61,157 bases of DNA from Leptospira adleri (GTDB taxonomy: Bacteria; Spirochaetota; Leptospiria; Leptospirales; Leptospiraceae), in contig NZ_NPDU01000027.1 of NCBI RefSeq assembly GCF_002811985.1, positions 1 to 61,157 on the forward strand. The letters are read 5' to 3'. The position numbers were made by a program, and so were the translations under genes. The notes under the pieces were generated by a model that was not told the DNA's origin, ran no database searches, and was given only the letters and a program-made list of their open reading frames with translations. Positions 21,615 to 35,733 of the stretch are shown piece after piece. The first letter of the stretch is position 1; each line of letters opens with the position of its first letter.

Positions 21615-24600
21615 ATGGAACTCCCCGGCTTTGAAACTTTCGAATCCTTTTCCATTGATCATCAGTTTCTGATATACAGATCTCTGGATCAAAGATCGGG
21701 GAAGCACGTTCTCCTCAAAATTCTTCGTCAAAAAAATCCTTCGCGCAAAGACATTCAGAAAATTCATCACGATTTTAGAATTTCTAGTTTTGCTAAAGGT
21801 CCGAGAATTCAGAACTCTCTGGAATTAATCCGACATGAAGACCTTCCCATCCTCGTAATAGAAGATAACGGATCGGTTCCTCTCTCCAGAATGTATCCAA
21901 ACGGTGTTAATTCTGTAGAAAAATTTTTCGAGATTGCCATGAGTATCTCCTTGGCTCTCAAAGAAATTCATGAAAAAAGAATTCTACATCAGGCGCTACG
22001 TCCTGGAAACATCTGGGTTCAACCGGAAACCGGAATAGCAAGAATCACGGATTTTTCATCCTCGACTTTCTCGGGAAAGGATACTTCTCCTTCCGTTACG
22101 CCGGATCTATCCGTCGAAATTCTATCCTATCTTCCTCCGGAATTGACCGGAAGACTTTCCCGGGTTTTGGACCTGCGCACTGATTTTTATTCTCTGGGAA
22201 TTATCTTTTACCAGATGATCACCGGAATGTTGCCGTTCGTTTCCAAAGACAGAAATGAACTTCTGCACGCGCATTTGGCGAGGCGGCCGGCATTGGTTCA
22301 CACTCTTCGAGACGACCTTCCGGTTTCCATTTCGCTTATCATCGCGAAACTACTGGAAAAGGATCCTGAACAACGTTATGCGTCCATCAATGGATTGATC
22401 TACGATTTGGAGCTTTCCCGGAAAGAGTACGAAGACAAAAATCAAGAGGCGGTTTTCGTTCCGGGAACAAGAGACGTTCCGGATTTGAGTTTCGATCCGT
22501 CGGCGTTGTACGGAAGAGATCGTGAAAAGGCGGTATTGGAATCTTCTTTGGATAGAGTTTTTCGGGGAGAAACGGGCTTAGTATTGATCACCGGAGATTC
22601 CGGTTCGGGAAAATCCGCCTTAGCGAAATCTTTCCTAAAGAGCATCTCCGAAAGAGGGGGAATCGTAGTCCAAGGCAAATTTGATCAATATGAAACTTCG
22701 GTTCCTTTCGGGGGCTTGATCCATTCTCTTCGGGATCTTGTTTCCATATTCTTATCCAAACCCGAAAAGGATATCAAAGAATTTAAAAAACTCATTCTAC
22801 AATATACCGGAGCCAACGGAAAAATTCTTTTGAATCAGATTCCTGAGTTGGAGTTTATCATCGGTCCTCAACCCGAGTTGGCGGAACTACCGCCCGACGA
22901 AAACAGAAACCGATTCTACTTTACGCTCCGAAATTTTATCCGCGCTATCTCCGAAATTAGCCGTCCGCTCGTTCTTTATATGGACGATCTTCAATGGGCG
23001 GACCCGGCAAGTTTAAAACTCATAGAAACATTTTTAATATATTCAAAAATTAAGAATTTCTTATGTATTCTTTCTTATCGCCCGGAAGCGACGGACAAAA
23101 ACAATACCTTTTCAAAAATTTTAGAATCCCTTGAAAGCAATAGGGTTCAGAAGAATCTGATCACCGTCAATCCTCTGGACGAGGAAAGTATCTATCGTCT
23201 ATTGCAGGATTTGGCTCCCGGTCCCGAGGAAGAAATCCGCGTCGTTTCTTCGATCCTTCACAAAAAAACTCTGGGAAATCCGTTCGCGATCGTCCAACTG
23301 CTTCGAACTTCGGAAAAGACTAATTCCATATCGTATCAATTCGAAACAAAACTCTGGAAATGGGACAACGAAAAAGCGCTTCAGCTTCCTGTTGCGGATA
23401 ACGTGATCGATCTTTTATGCCAAAGGATCAGGGATCTTTCCCCCGGAGTTCAGGAGCTGCTCGGAGTCTGTTCCTGTCTCGGAGAAAGATTCACTTCGGG
23501 ATTTATTTCTAAATTACATTTTTTTGATACTGCTAAACTCAATCAAATCCTCTGGGAAGCCGTAAGAGAAGGACTTTTAGCCCCGTCCCACAATCAGGAC
23601 CATTCCCTTTTCGAAGAAAACGTCTCCGCAGAACAAGCATTTGGTTTTTCGCACGACAGAGTACAACAGGCCGCCTATAGTCTTTTGGAAGAATGGAAAA
23701 GAAAGGAATTTCACAAAAAGGTGGGAATCGCGCTCCTCGATCTGCACGGACCAAGTCCGAAAAATCGGGTTCTTTTTCAGATTACGAATCACCTCAACCA
23801 GTCGAGGGAAGTCATCGAAGAGGATATGCTTAGAAAAAAATTGACTCTTCTAAACTATAAGGCCGGCTTGCAGGCAAAAAGTTCCGGAGCCTACGAAAGT
23901 TCTCTTCAATATCTGAATTCGGCTTTAAACTCTTTGGATCAAGAGGCGATGATCAACGATTTGGAATTGTATTCCAACGTAATTCTGGAAACCGCGGAAA
24001 CCGAATACCTTCTGAACAATTACGAGAGAACGATGCAGCTTTTGGAATCATTAGAAAATTTGAATCTTCCGGATTTGCAATACATCCGCGCCGACGCGAT
24101 TCAAGTAAGACTCTATTCTAAAATGAACAAAGTGGAGAATGCGGTCCTCGCCGGTCTTCGGGCGATGCGGCGCTTTAAGATCAACATTCCCTCCTCTCCT
24201 CTTCGAGTGACCTTGGTCCTTTTTAAGGAACTTTTTCTTTCCATGATTCTTTCCAAAGGAAAAACGGATATCGAACTCGTAAACGTCCGGGAAAACGGAG
24301 AACCGGAATACCAAGCCCTGATCGACCTTTTCGCCGACCTAGGCCCCTCGGCGTTCACTTACAACCAAAACCTGTTCGCATCGATCGTATTAAAAATGTT
24401 TAATACTTCATTGACAAAGGGAGTTTCCAGGAGCAGCCCGATCGCCTACAGCGGCTACGGAATGATCGTAAATCAGGCCCTTAAAGATCTGAACCAAGCG
24501 ATCCGATATTCGAAACTTGCGATGGATCTAAACGATAAAATCCATTTCGATTTGGTGAAATGGAAGGTACAATACGTCTATTCCGCCTATCTTTGTCATT

Positions 24601-26825
24601 GGAAAAGACATATTACTTTGGATATCGGTTTACTCGACGACGTCCACAACGGAGCGCTGCAAAACGGGGATATTTTTTACGCCGGTTTTAGCATGCAGGC
24701 AAAGACTCAGAAAAAAATATTCGCATCCATCCCGATAGAAGAATTGTTAAACGACATCGAAAATGCGGATCAATATTTCACCGCGTCCAGGGACAGTTTC
24801 GCATTCACGATCGCGAAAAGTTCCCACCAGTTCATAAAAGCTCTTGCCGGAAAAACTCAATCGCCCGATTCGCTCGACGACGAAAACTTTCACAGCAAAG
24901 AATTCGAAAAGGGAATTATAGACGATAAGAATTTCACCGCGCTTTCCTATTTCTACCACGACCTCACTAAGTTATATTACTTTTCCGGAAACTTTCAAAA
25001 AGGATTGGAGGCCGGACAAGAAGGCGAGAAGCTGATCCAGAACGCGTTCGGATTGATCCCTTACGCCGAATTTTGGTTCTACTACGGACTAACGATCTTA
25101 GAAAACTTTAAGGACTTTTCCTTTTCCAATCGGACCAAATTCTCCAAAAAATTAAAATTGGTTTTTTCACTTTTTGAAAAATGGAGTAAAGACTGCCCCG
25201 AAAATTTCATGGGTCACCTGGAACTCCTGAGAGCGGAACGGGACAGAAACAGAGGGAAAGTCGGCGAAACGATCTCCGGTTACGAAAGAGCGATCAAACT
25301 ATTTCAAGAATCCGGCTTTCTTTCTTTTCAAGCGCTTTCCTGCGAAATTGCGGCCAAGTTCCATTACAAAAACGGAAATTTTTCATTAGGAAATCATTAT
25401 ATTCAACATTCGATCGATTTGTATTCCAGATGGGGCGCCGCCACAAAAGTCGACGACCTGGAGAATCGGTTTTCAAACAGATTGGATCTTTCCCTTTCTC
25501 CCGAGGCGATCGGACGCAGAATTCAGAATCAAACCCCCGATTTAGATCAGGAAATCATATTAAAAACATATAATTTACTGTCCGGCGAAATCGTTTTGGA
25601 CAATCTTTTAAAAAAATTGATTCAAATCGCGATGGAAACTGCGGGAGCGACCCGAGCGATCTACTTTCACTTACACAATAAAAATTTAATGGTCTATCTT
25701 GCGGGGCAAAGCGGAGAAGACGGAATCGTGGTGGAAAACCTGCCGGAACTTGAGGAGACCCAATATCCGGTATCTTATCTCAATTACGTTTTTAGAACCG
25801 GTAAAATGATCTCGACAAACGGGTTCGATTCTTCTTCCATCAAAGATTTTACGGATCAATACATCAAGGAAAAGAGACCGCAATCCGTCATCTGTATTCC
25901 GCTCGTTCACGCAGGCGGTTTGAAAGGAGTTCTTTATCTCGAAAATCAACTCGTAAAAGGGATTTTCACCGAAAACAGAATTCAAACCTTGGAACTCATC
26001 GCGGGGCAAGCCGCGATTTCTATTGAAAACGCCAACCTCTACGCCGAATTGGAAGAGAAGGTAATAGAAAGAACCTCCGAACTCAACAACACCATCAATC
26101 TGATACAGAAAGATCTTCTCTACGCACAAAAAATTCAGGACAGAATTCTACCGAAACCGGAAGCCACGTTAGGCGGAATCTACATTCTAACCAAATATAT
26201 CCCGATGAACGAAGTCGGAGGGGACATCTACGACTACGCGGAAATTTCTCCCGGCAAAATCAGAATTTTTCTCGCGGACGCGACCGGTCACGGAGTACAA
26301 GCCGCGTTAGTCACCATGTTAATCAAATCCGAATATGAAAGTCTCAAGTATTTGGATCTTCCGCCCGGAGAAGTAATCTCGGAATTGAATAAGGAGATCA
26401 TCGCGAAATACAGCGCGATCAAATCGTTTTTCAGTTGCCTCATCGCGGACGTGGACACTTCCGAAGGAACGCTTTCTTATTCCGCGGCGGGACATCCCGA
26501 TCAATTTTGTCTTACAGGGAGCACCGTCACTCGGCTTTCAAAAAGCGGACCGATCATCGGAATTTCGGATAAGGTAAAATATCAATCTCAATTTTTGGAA
26601 ATCGCGAAGGGAGATAAGATGTTCTTTTTCTCGGACGGAATCGTGGAAGAATTCAACGCCTTCGAGGAAGAATTCGGAGAGGAACGTCTCCTCGACTCGA
26701 TACTCAAGGAATCCTCCAAGTCGGTTCCCGATCTCGTAAAATCAATATTCGGCGATTTAGAGGCCTTTCTTTCCGGACAGAAAACGCAGGATGACATCAC
26801 ATTTCTCTCCGTAGAAGTTCTCTGA
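21615..26825 (+). CDS. pseudokinase - ATPase - GAF - SpoIIE phosphatase signalling protein
   Basis: 1736 residues. Residues about 10-275 are a protein-kinase fold, but the catalytic loop reads HQALRPGN instead of HRDLKPxN and the metal-binding segment ITDFSS instead of DFG, so the catalytic aspartate is missing. Next is an AAA-type ATPase with Walker A GDSGSGKSA near 326-334 and Walker B LVLYMDDLQWAD near 450-462. A long helical TPR-like region runs to about 1300, a GAF domain covers about 1315-1480, a short coiled coil follows, and a PP2C/SpoIIE phosphatase (QKIQDRILP, NEVGGDIYDY, LADATGHGVQAAL, FFSDGIVEEF) fills 1505-1736. The output is probably dephosphorylation of an anti-sigma-factor antagonist. 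Kinase-ATPase-GAF fusions are known; the phosphatase output replaces the more usual histidine kinase. Confidence 0.9.
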   Translation: MELPGFETFESFSIDHQFLIYRSLDQRSGKHVLLKILRQKNPSRKDIQKIHHDFRISSFAKGPRIQNSLELIRHEDLPILVIEDNGSVPLSRMYPNGVNSVEKFFEIAMSISLALKEIHEKRILHQALRPGNIWVQPETGIARITDFSSSTFSGKDTSPSVTPDLSVEILSYLPPELTGRLSRVLDLRTDFYSLGIIFYQMITGMLPFVSKDRNELLHAHLARRPALVHTLRDDLPVSISLIIAKLLEKDPEQRYASINGLIYDLELSRKEYEDKNQEAVFVPGTRDVPDLSFDPSALYGRDREKAVLESSLDRVFRGETGLVLITGDSGSGKSALAKSFLKSISERGGIVVQGKFDQYETSVPFGGLIHSLRDLVSIFLSKPEKDIKEFKKLILQYTGANGKILLNQIPELEFIIGPQPELAELPPDENRNRFYFTLRNFIRAISEISRPLVLYMDDLQWADPASLKLIETFLIYSKIKNFLCILSYRPEATDKNNTFSKILESLESNRVQKNLITVNPLDEESIYRLLQDLAPGPEEEIRVVSSILHKKTLGNPFAIVQLLRTSEKTNSISYQFETKLWKWDNEKALQLPVADNVIDLLCQRIRDLSPGVQELLGVCSCLGERFTSGFISKLHFFDTAKLNQILWEAVREGLLAPSHNQDHSLFEENVSAEQAFGFSHDRVQQAAYSLLEEWKRKEFHKKVGIALLDLHGPSPKNRVLFQITNHLNQSREVIEEDMLRKKLTLLNYKAGLQAKSSGAYESSLQYLNSALNSLDQEAMINDLELYSNVILETAETEYLLNNYERTMQLLESLENLNLPDLQYIRADAIQVRLYSKMNKVENAVLAGLRAMRRFKINIPSSPLRVTLVLFKELFLSMILSKGKTDIELVNVRENGEPEYQALIDLFADLGPSAFTYNQNLFASIVLKMFNTSLTKGVSRSSPIAYSGYGMIVNQALKDLNQAIRYSKLAMDLNDKIHFDLVKWKVQYVYSAYLCHWKRHITLDIGLLDDVHNGALQNGDIFYAGFSMQAKTQKKIFASIPIEELLNDIENADQYFTASRDSFAFTIAKSSHQFIKALAGKTQSPDSLDDENFHSKEFEKGIIDDKNFTALSYFYHDLTKLYYFSGNFQKGLEAGQEGEKLIQNAFGLIPYAEFWFYYGLTILENFKDFSFSNRTKFSKKLKLVFSLFEKWSKDCPENFMGHLELLRAERDRNRGKVGETISGYERAIKLFQESGFLSFQALSCEIAAKFHYKNGNFSLGNHYIQHSIDLYSRWGAATKVDDLENRFSNRLDLSLSPEAIGRRIQNQTPDLDQEIILKTYNLLSGEIVLDNLLKKLIQIAMETAGATRAIYFHLHNKNLMVYLAGQSGEDGIVVENLPELEETQYPVSYLNYVFRTGKMISTNGFDSSSIKDFTDQYIKEKRPQSVICIPLVHAGGLKGVLYLENQLVKGIFTENRIQTLELIAGQAAISIENANLYAELEEKVIERTSELNNTINLIQKDLLYAQKIQDRILPKPEATLGGIYILTKYIPMNEVGGDIYDYAEISPGKIRIFLADATGHGVQAALVTMLIKSEYESLKYLDLPPGEVISELNKEIIAKYSAIKSFFSCLIADVDTSEGTLSYSAAGHPDQFCLTGSTVTRLSKSGPIIGISDKVKYQSQFLEIAKGDKMFFFSDGIVEEFNAFEEEFGEERLLDSILKESSKSVPDLVKSIFGDLEAFLSGQKTQDDITFLSVEVL

Positions 26826-26873
26826 ACTTAACAAATTCTTAACTTCGTTTTCCTTTCCTTAATCCCGCATCGA

Positions 26874-26902
26874 TTGACTCCGAACTCGGAACATGATCTA
26901 CT
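26874..26902 (+). promoter_or_regulatory. candidate kdp promoter
   Basis: TTGACT at 26874-26879 and TCTACT at 26897-26902 are separated by exactly 17 bases and match the housekeeping consensus at five and four positions. They lie about 117 bases before kdpF. No obvious KdpE box was recognised. Found by eye only. Confidence 0.4.
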
Positions 26903-27018
26903 TGGAGCATGAATCAATCTTTGTCCATTCCCGTTCTTTCCCGAACGGTAAAAGAAAATAAGATCCTTTCTTTTTGCCGAGATCGTATATATTTGAAAGT
27001 TTCAGGAAATAGAATATT

Positions 27019-27108
27019 ATGAATTTAGAAACAACCGTTGCGCTTATTTTAGCGGGAGTCTGCCTCGTTTATCTCGTGTATTCGATTTTTAAACCGGAAA
27101 AATTCTAA
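27019..27108 (+). CDS. kdpF: potassium-transporting ATPase subunit KdpF
   Basis: 29 residues (MNLETTVALILAGVCLVYLV...), one transmembrane helix and the KPEKF tail seen at the end of KdpF peptides. It is too short for ordinary gene finders. CAGGAAATAG supplies a ribosome site. It is the first gene of the kdp operon, 9 bases before kdpA, and in other bacteria stabilises the KdpABC complex in the inner membrane. Confidence 0.85.
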   Translation: MNLETTVALILAGVCLVYLVYSIFKPEKF

Positions 27109-27117
27109 GGAGAATTT

Positions 27118-28791
27118 ATGGCTACGGAATGGATCCAACTTTCAATCTTTCTTTTCTCGATCATAACTTTATCTCCTCTGGTCGGGGCCTGGCTCTATCA
27201 GGTTTTTAGTTCGACTGCAACTCCGAAAATGGAAGCCGCTTTGTATAAAATCTGCGGAATCGATCCGGGAAAGAATATGGAATGGAAAGAATACGCAATT
27301 TCGCTTCTTCTATTCAACTTCTTCGGTTTTGCGATACTTTTTGGAATATTATCATTTCAGAATATTCTTCCTATGAATTCCGGAAATTTAGCCGGTCTAA
27401 ATCCTTTTTTAGCCTTCAATACCGCGGTAAGTTTTATGACGAACACAAATTGGCAGGCGTATTCCGGAGAAGCGGCGTTGAGTTATTTTTCGCAATCCAT
27501 AGGACTTACCGTGCAGAATTTTGTAAGCGCAGCGACCGGCCTCTGTGTCCTTTTGGCCTTGGCTCGCGGACTTTCCTCCAATGCAAATCCCGGCCTTGGC
27601 AACTTCTGGAGAGATCTGATTCGAGGAACGGTTTATATTCTTCTCCCGCTTTCTTTTCTTTTGGCTTTGATTTTGTCGAACGCCGGAGTGATTCAAAATT
27701 TTTCCGAATATGTTACGGCCGCTACTTTGGAAGGAAACACTCAGATCATTCCTTTGGGTCCCGCGGCTTCTCAAATCGCAATCAAACAACTCGGAACAAA
27801 CGGCGGAGGTTTTTTCGGAGTCAACAGCGCGCACCCTTTTGAAAATCCGACTCCGATCTCCAACTTTCTTCAAATGCTTTCGATCCTTTTACTGCCGGGA
27901 GCTTGTGTATTTTTATACGGAAGAATCGTGGGCAATCTCAAACACGCATGGGTGATCTTCTTCGTTATGTTCACCGTTTTTTCCATCGGAGTTTTGACGG
28001 TATGGACCGCGGAATCCTCGTTCAATCCTCTCTCGGGAGTTAACGGTTTTTGGGAAGGAAAAGAAACTCGATTCGGAATCTTAAACAGCGCCGTCTGGGA
28101 AGTTTCCACCACGGTGGCGTCTAACGGATCCGTCAACTCCATGCACGACAGTTTTTCGCCTATCGGAGGTTTGGTGGGAATGCTGAACATTCAATTAGGA
28201 GAAGTGATCTTCGGAGGCGTCGGCGCCGGTATGTACGGAATGGTTTTGTTTATTCTTCTTACGGTTTTCTTGAGCGGAATCATGGTGGGAAGAAGCCCCG
28301 AATATATGGGTAAAAAGATCGAAAAAAGGGAGATTCAAATGTCCATACTTGGGATTCTTTTACCTTCCACTGTGATCCTCCTTTTCACTGCGATCGCTGT
28401 CAGCTTGCCTCAAGGCCTTTCTCCGTTGACAAACCGTGGTCCTCACGGTCTTTCAGAAATCCTCTACGCCTTTTCCTCGGGCGCAGGAAATAACGGTTCC
28501 GCCTTCGCGGGGTTAGGCGCGGATACTCCGTTTTATAATTCCATGATCGGGATCGCGATGTTGATCGGAAGATTCGGAGTGATTCTTCCCGTCTTGGCGA
28601 TCGCCGGAAGCGCCGCTTCTAAAAAAAGATCCGAAGTGATTTCGGAAGGCTCCTTCTCGACGGACGGTGGAACTTTTTACATTCTTCTTTTGTCGGTCAT
28701 CGTCATCGTGGGAGCGTTGACCTTTTTTCCGGCGTTGACAATCGGCCCCATACTTGAGCATTTTCTAATGTTACAAGGCAGAACTTTTTAA
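27118..28791 (+). CDS. kdpA: potassium-transporting ATPase, K+-channel-like subunit KdpA
   Basis: 557 residues, about ten membrane helices, full family length. The four pore-loop filter regions are visible: [41 protein letters not shown] and [15 protein letters not shown]. KdpA selects and admits potassium for the ATP-driven Kdp pump under potassium limitation. TAAGGAGAATTT gives a strong ribosome site before ATG 27118. Next gene kdpB starts 10 bases after the stop. Confidence 0.97.
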   Translation: MATEWIQLSIFLFSIITLSPLVGAWLYQVFSSTATPKMEAALYKICGIDPGKNMEWKEYAISLLLFNFFGFAILFGILSFQNILPMNSGNLAGLNPFLAFNTAVSFMTNTNWQAYSGEAALSYFSQSIGLTVQNFVSAATGLCVLLALARGLSSNANPGLGNFWRDLIRGTVYILLPLSFLLALILSNAGVIQNFSEYVTAATLEGNTQIIPLGPAASQIAIKQLGTNGGGFFGVNSAHPFENPTPISNFLQMLSILLLPGACVFLYGRIVGNLKHAWVIFFVMFTVFSIGVLTVWTAESSFNPLSGVNGFWEGKETRFGILNSAVWEVSTTVASNGSVNSMHDSFSPIGGLVGMLNIQLGEVIFGGVGAGMYGMVLFILLTVFLSGIMVGRSPEYMGKKIEKREIQMSILGILLPSTVILLFTAIAVSLPQGLSPLTNRGPHGLSEILYAFSSGAGNNGSAFAGLGADTPFYNSMIGIAMLIGRFGVILPVLAIAGSAASKKRSEVISEGSFSTDGGTFYILLLSVIVIVGALTFFPALTIGPILEHFLMLQGRTF

Positions 28792-28801
28792 GGAGAATCG
28801 G

Positions 28802-30886
<2,085 letters not shown>

Positions 30887-30897
30887 GGAGAATTTTT

Positions 30898-31482
30898 ATG
30901 TTAAACATGGCGTCAACCGCGATCAGAACCTTATTCCTTCTTACCTTTATAACCGGGATCTTTTATCCCATCGTCGTCACCGGTTTTTCAGAAAGGCTTT
31001 TCCCGTTTCAATCGGGCGGAAGTTTGATCAAAAATGGAGAACAAATCGTCGGGTCCGAATTGCTCGCACAGAAGTTTACAAAAGATGAATATTTCTGGGC
31101 AAGACCTTCTGCGTCGGACTTCGCAACGGTGGCCTCGGGCGCTTCGAATCAAAGCGCGACTAACGCGTCTCTAAAGTCGAAAGTGAACGAAAGAAAGGAA
31201 TATCTTCTTAAAAAACATCCGGATCAATCGGCAATTCCTCCCGATCTTCTATTCGCGTCCGGCTCCGGCTTGGATCCTCATATCACCCCCGCCGCCGCCC
31301 AATTTCAACTCCAAAGAATCGCTTTCGCAAGAAAGCTAAGCCTGGAACAAATCTTAGAATTGAAAAATCTTTTGGAACAATCGGTCGAAAAACCTTCCTT
31401 TGGATTTATAGGAGAGAAAAGAATCAACGTCTTGAGATTGAACTTGAATCTTGATTCTAAATTCGGAAAAATAGGCCCATGA
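30898..31482 (+). CDS. kdpC: potassium-transporting ATPase subunit KdpC
   Basis: 194 residues from ATG 30898, preceded by GAGGAG inside the kdpB stop; a TTG at 30883 in frame is not the likely start. One N-terminal membrane helix ([19 protein letters not shown]), then a periplasmic domain with YFWARPSAS and the [15 protein letters not shown] motif diagnostic of KdpC. Stop overlaps kdpD ATG (ATGA). Confidence 0.96.
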   Translation: MLNMASTAIRTLFLLTFITGIFYPIVVTGFSERLFPFQSGGSLIKNGEQIVGSELLAQKFTKDEYFWARPSASDFATVASGASNQSATNASLKSKVNERKEYLLKKHPDQSAIPPDLLFASGSGLDPHITPAAAQFQLQRIAFARKLSLEQILELKNLLEQSVEKPSFGFIGEKRINVLRLNLNLDSKFGKIGP

Positions 31483-34106
31483 CCGATTGGAAAGAAAATT
31501 CCAGATTGGACCCGGACGAACTTCTTCGGAAGATACAAGCCGAGGAACAGAAATCCGTTTCCGGAAAACTAAAGATTTTTTTCGGAATGGTAGCAGGAGT
31601 CGGAAAAACCTACGCGATGTTAAACGCCGCGCGGGCGCTCAAAAAAGAGGGAGTCGACGTAGTCGTTGGTTATATCGAAACTCACGGCAGAAAAGAGACC
31701 GAAGAACTTTTGGAAGGACTCGAAATTATTCCGCGAAAGATTATCGAACACAGAGGAATTCAATTCGAAGAGATGGACATCGACGCCATTCTTAAAAGAA
31801 AACCGGAAGTCGTTTTAGTCGACGAGTTCGCTCACACAAACATTCCCGGAAGCAGACATATCAAAAGATACCAAGACGTTATCGAAATCTTAAAACACAG
31901 CATCAACGTTTTCACGACCCTAAACGTTCAGCACTTGGAAAGCCAGGTCGAGGCCGTGGAAAAAACGACTTCGGTGAGAATTCGGGAAACGATTCCGGAT
32001 TCGGTTTTGGATATCGCCGATGAAATTCTGTTGATCGATTTATCTCCGGACGATCTCCGCAAACGTCTGCAGGAAGGAAAAGTTTATGTTCCAGAGAAGG
32101 CGAATTTGGCGGGAGATCATTTTTTTAAAAAGGAGAATCTGTCCTTCTTAAGAGAAACCGCGTTAAACTACACCGCTCGACACGTCAACACGTCTCCCGA
32201 CTCCACAAAATTCAGGGAAAGAATCCTCGTCGCGATCAGCGCAAGTCCGAATTCTTACTCTCTGTTACGTTATGCGAAACGGCTTGCTTACGAAAGAAAC
32301 GGGGAACTGTATTCCATCTACAATCAAACGAGGGAGAATCTTTCCAAAGAAAATCTGAGTCAATTGGAAAAGAATCTGAGTTTTGCAAGAGAACTCGGCT
32401 CCGAAATTTTATACTCGGCGGACGAAGACCCGGTGGAAGCGATTATCAGAATCGCCGAACAAAAAAATATCACGAGAGTGGTTCTCGGCAAACCTCCGAT
32501 GTCTTGGTGGAAAAAATGGAACTCTCCCGCTTCGAAGCTCGCGAGGACAACGGCCAACTTCGAGTTGTGTTTGGTTCCTTACGATCACACTTTGTTTTCC
32601 GGGGAAGAATCTATCTTCAGCCGTTTTTTAAGAACTTCTTCCGGAGGAAAACAATACGTTGCATCGGTCGCTCTGATTTTTTTGGCAACGAGCTTGAGTC
32701 TTTTTTTAGAACCGTTTACCGGATATTGGAGCATCTCTTTTTTATATCTCTTCTTCGTTTCAGCGATCGGTTCCTTTTTCTCAAAAGGCCCCACGATTCT
32801 TGCGGGACTTCTTTCCGGAATTTTCTGGGACTTTCTATTTATTCCTCCCAAATATACGTTCTTTATCGAAAAGCTGGAAGACGTTCTGATGTTCGGCTCT
32901 TTTCTTTTTATATCGATCATCATAGGCAACGTGACTTCCAGATTGAGACAAAAGGAAAAAGCCCTCGTCAATCGGGAATTAAGATTGGCTACGTTATACG
33001 AGCTTTCCAAAGAATTAGGCCACGCTAGGGAAATCCGTCAGATATCGGAGATCGGCGCCGAATATTTAAAAAAAGTTTTTCAAACCGACGTGACGATTCT
33101 TTTGGAAAACCAGGGCACGATCGATTCAAGTTCCTCGAGAGCCGGAAATTTTTTTCCGGATTCGAAGGAGACAGCCGTTGCAAACTGGGTTTATAAGAAT
33201 AGAACTCCCGCAGGAAAGTTTTCGGACACTCTTTCGATGTCGCTCGGAACCTACTTCCCCATGGTCGCACCGGGTAAGATCATCGGAGTTTTGGGAATCA
33301 TTTTAAACGAAAGACTCAATCTGGATCAGGAAAATCTTTTGCTTACGATGGGAAATCAGATCGCGCTCGCTCTCGAAAGGGAATTGTTATCCGAAGAGAC
33401 AAGAACCAGATATCTCGCGAATCAATCCGAAAGACTCTATACCATCATCTTCAATTCGCTTTCTCACGAATTAAAAACTCCTCTTTCAGCGATTCGAGGC
33501 GCGGTTACCGCGCTTCTCGAACCGGAAATCGACAATTCTTCCGAGGCACGCAAAGAATTGTTAAACGAAATCAATGAAAGCAGTATGATTCTTAATTTGT
33601 TATTGGGAAATCTTTTGGACATGAGCCGCTTCGAATCCGGCTTTTTAAAACTAAGACAAGACTGGCACGATCCGTCCGATCTGATCCACGTCGTCGTAAG
33701 GAGACTTAGACAAACCGTTAAGAACAGCCGGTGTGTGATTCGTATTCCCGAAAATCCGATTCCGGTTTGGATGGATTTCACTCTTATGGAGCAGGCTCTT
33801 TTTAATATCGTATTCAACGCAGTTCAGATTTCTCCGGAAAACTCCCCGATTTCGATCGAGTTGATCTGCGGAAAGGAAAGAATCCAATACGTCGTGGAGG
33901 ACAATGGTCCTGGAATCGCCGAAGAAGATCTTGAAAAAATCTTCGAAAAATTTTATAGAAGTAAGAATCGAAATCACGTTGGAAGCGGGCTCGGTCTTTC
34001 CATAAGCAAGTCCATCGTCGAGACTCATCAGGGAACATTGATAGCGGAAAACAAAAAAGAAGGCGGCGCTAGATTTTGCATCGACATTCCCGTAAAGCCG
34101 GGCTGA
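31479..34106 (+). CDS. kdpD: potassium-responsive sensor histidine kinase KdpD
   Basis: 875 residues. Residues about 28-235 are the KdpD sensor domain with Walker-like [13 protein letters not shown] and [14 protein letters not shown]; a universal-stress-type domain follows (about 245-370), then four membrane helices (about 390-490), a GAF-like domain, and the kinase core with phospho-acceptor His in [11 protein letters not shown], and G boxes VEDNGPGI and GSGLGLSI. It controls kdpFABC through KdpE in response to potassium limitation. Start overlaps kdpC by 4 bases; kdpE follows 4 bases after its stop. Confidence 0.97.
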   Translation: MTDWKENSRLDPDELLRKIQAEEQKSVSGKLKIFFGMVAGVGKTYAMLNAARALKKEGVDVVVGYIETHGRKETEELLEGLEIIPRKIIEHRGIQFEEMDIDAILKRKPEVVLVDEFAHTNIPGSRHIKRYQDVIEILKHSINVFTTLNVQHLESQVEAVEKTTSVRIRETIPDSVLDIADEILLIDLSPDDLRKRLQEGKVYVPEKANLAGDHFFKKENLSFLRETALNYTARHVNTSPDSTKFRERILVAISASPNSYSLLRYAKRLAYERNGELYSIYNQTRENLSKENLSQLEKNLSFARELGSEILYSADEDPVEAIIRIAEQKNITRVVLGKPPMSWWKKWNSPASKLARTTANFELCLVPYDHTLFSGEESIFSRFLRTSSGGKQYVASVALIFLATSLSLFLEPFTGYWSISFLYLFFVSAIGSFFSKGPTILAGLLSGIFWDFLFIPPKYTFFIEKLEDVLMFGSFLFISIIIGNVTSRLRQKEKALVNRELRLATLYELSKELGHAREIRQISEIGAEYLKKVFQTDVTILLENQGTIDSSSSRAGNFFPDSKETAVANWVYKNRTPAGKFSDTLSMSLGTYFPMVAPGKIIGVLGIILNERLNLDQENLLLTMGNQIALALERELLSEETRTRYLANQSERLYTIIFNSLSHELKTPLSAIRGAVTALLEPEIDNSSEARKELLNEINESSMILNLLLGNLLDMSRFESGFLKLRQDWHDPSDLIHVVVRRLRQTVKNSRCVIRIPENPIPVWMDFTLMEQALFNIVFNAVQISPENSPISIELICGKERIQYVVEDNGPGIAEEDLEKIFEKFYRSKNRNHVGSGLGLSISKSIVETHQGTLIAENKKEGGARFCIDIPVKPG

Positions 34107-34110
34107 AATT

Positions 34111-34794
<684 letters not shown>

Positions 34795-34809
34795 TTAAAT
34801 TAAATCGGT

Positions 34810-35565
34810 TTAAAACGAAATGCCGGCGGATAAAAACAATTGGATCCCGATTCCCTTTGCACGATCCAATTCCTTTTCCTTGCCGTCTTTCCAGATTCTT
34901 TCCAAGATAGCCGGGTCCGGCTTTAGATTGTAAAAACTAATCTCTTCTCTTTGAATGTGAGCGGAACTGTTCGTAAAAAGTAAAACGCTAAATCCTCCGT
35001 TCAAAAATATCCCGGAAGAGAACACATAACGTAACCCGGCTCCGGGAGCGAGATACGCCCTTTTATTGGAAATTGAATATTGCCAGGTTTTAGAGTCCGC
35101 ACTTCCATCGGAGTAGACAACAATTTCATTCTTACGGTCCCTTTGAAAATAAAATTCCTGTCCGATCCCGATGCTGAAATAGTATGGAATCGTAAACGGA
35201 AACCATTCCAACGAAATCGTGTATTGATTTTGTGTGAAGTCTTTGTTTTGTAAGGAGAATGCCGCCGCTCCCGATTGATAGCCGGTTCGATCCAAATCAA
35301 AATGATCCGCGCGATGCCTTTGATGTGCGAGAAAGGATACGGAAAATCTTTCGCTAAGATTATATCCGGATTGAAACCAGGAGAGCTCCTTGATTCCAAA
35401 ACCGCCGACATAAAAACGTTTTTGAACTCTTCGTTCGTTCTGATGTCCGATCTTATTTGCAGCGCCGGAAGACAAAGATTCTTCCGAACGGAGAGACGTT
35501 ATGCACATTGGCAAAACAACTCCGGCAAGAATAAAAAGAATAGAAATTGATCGAAGCGGTTTCAT
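34810..35565 (-). CDS. putative outer-membrane beta-barrel protein
   Basis: 251 residues with an N-terminal signal peptide (about 1-27). The mature part alternates polar and aromatic residues in strand-like stretches (QYTISLEWFPFTIPYYFSIG, FLNGGFSVLLFTN) and ends in LFLSAGISF, a terminal phenylalanine typical of outer-membrane barrels. Function unknown. It converges with kdpE (15 bases between stops) and is divergent from the EAL gene, sharing an upstream region that carries a 19-bp palindrome. Confidence 0.75.
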   Translation of the reverse strand: MKPLRSISILFILAGVVLPMCITSLRSEESLSSGAANKIGHQNERRVQKRFYVGGFGIKELSWFQSGYNLSERFSVSFLAHQRHRADHFDLDRTGYQSGAAAFSLQNKDFTQNQYTISLEWFPFTIPYYFSIGIGQEFYFQRDRKNEIVVYSDGSADSKTWQYSISNKRAYLAPGAGLRYVFSSGIFLNGGFSVLLFTNSSAHIQREEISFYNLKPDPAILERIWKDGKEKELDRAKGIGIQLFLSAGISF

Positions 35566-35714
35566 AAAATAGTTTAGGAAAGAATTTATTCACCGTTCGA
35601 AAGCGTAAATTGGAAAAATAAGAAGTTAGAAAACGCCTTTCGACCCTACCCGTTTCAAACGATAAAAACTGACGGAAATCGCCAATTCAAGACATTCTGG
35701 GTTCAATTTATGAT

Positions 35715-35733
35715 AATGAGACCTAATCTCATT
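35715..35733. promoter_or_regulatory. Fur-like 19-bp inverted repeat
   Basis: AATGAGA (35715-35721) and TCTCATT (35727-35733) form a perfect 7-5-7 inverted repeat, embedded in TGATAATGAG, which resembles half of a classical Fur box. A candidate promoter follows directly (TTGACT at 35738-35743, TAGCTT at 35761-35766, 17-base spacing). It sits between the divergent barrel-protein and EAL genes, so either could be controlled. Confidence 0.4.

Noticed and set aside
21615..22450. active Ser/Thr kinase
   Set aside because: The catalytic aspartate in the HRD position is absent (HQALRPGN) and DFG is DFS.
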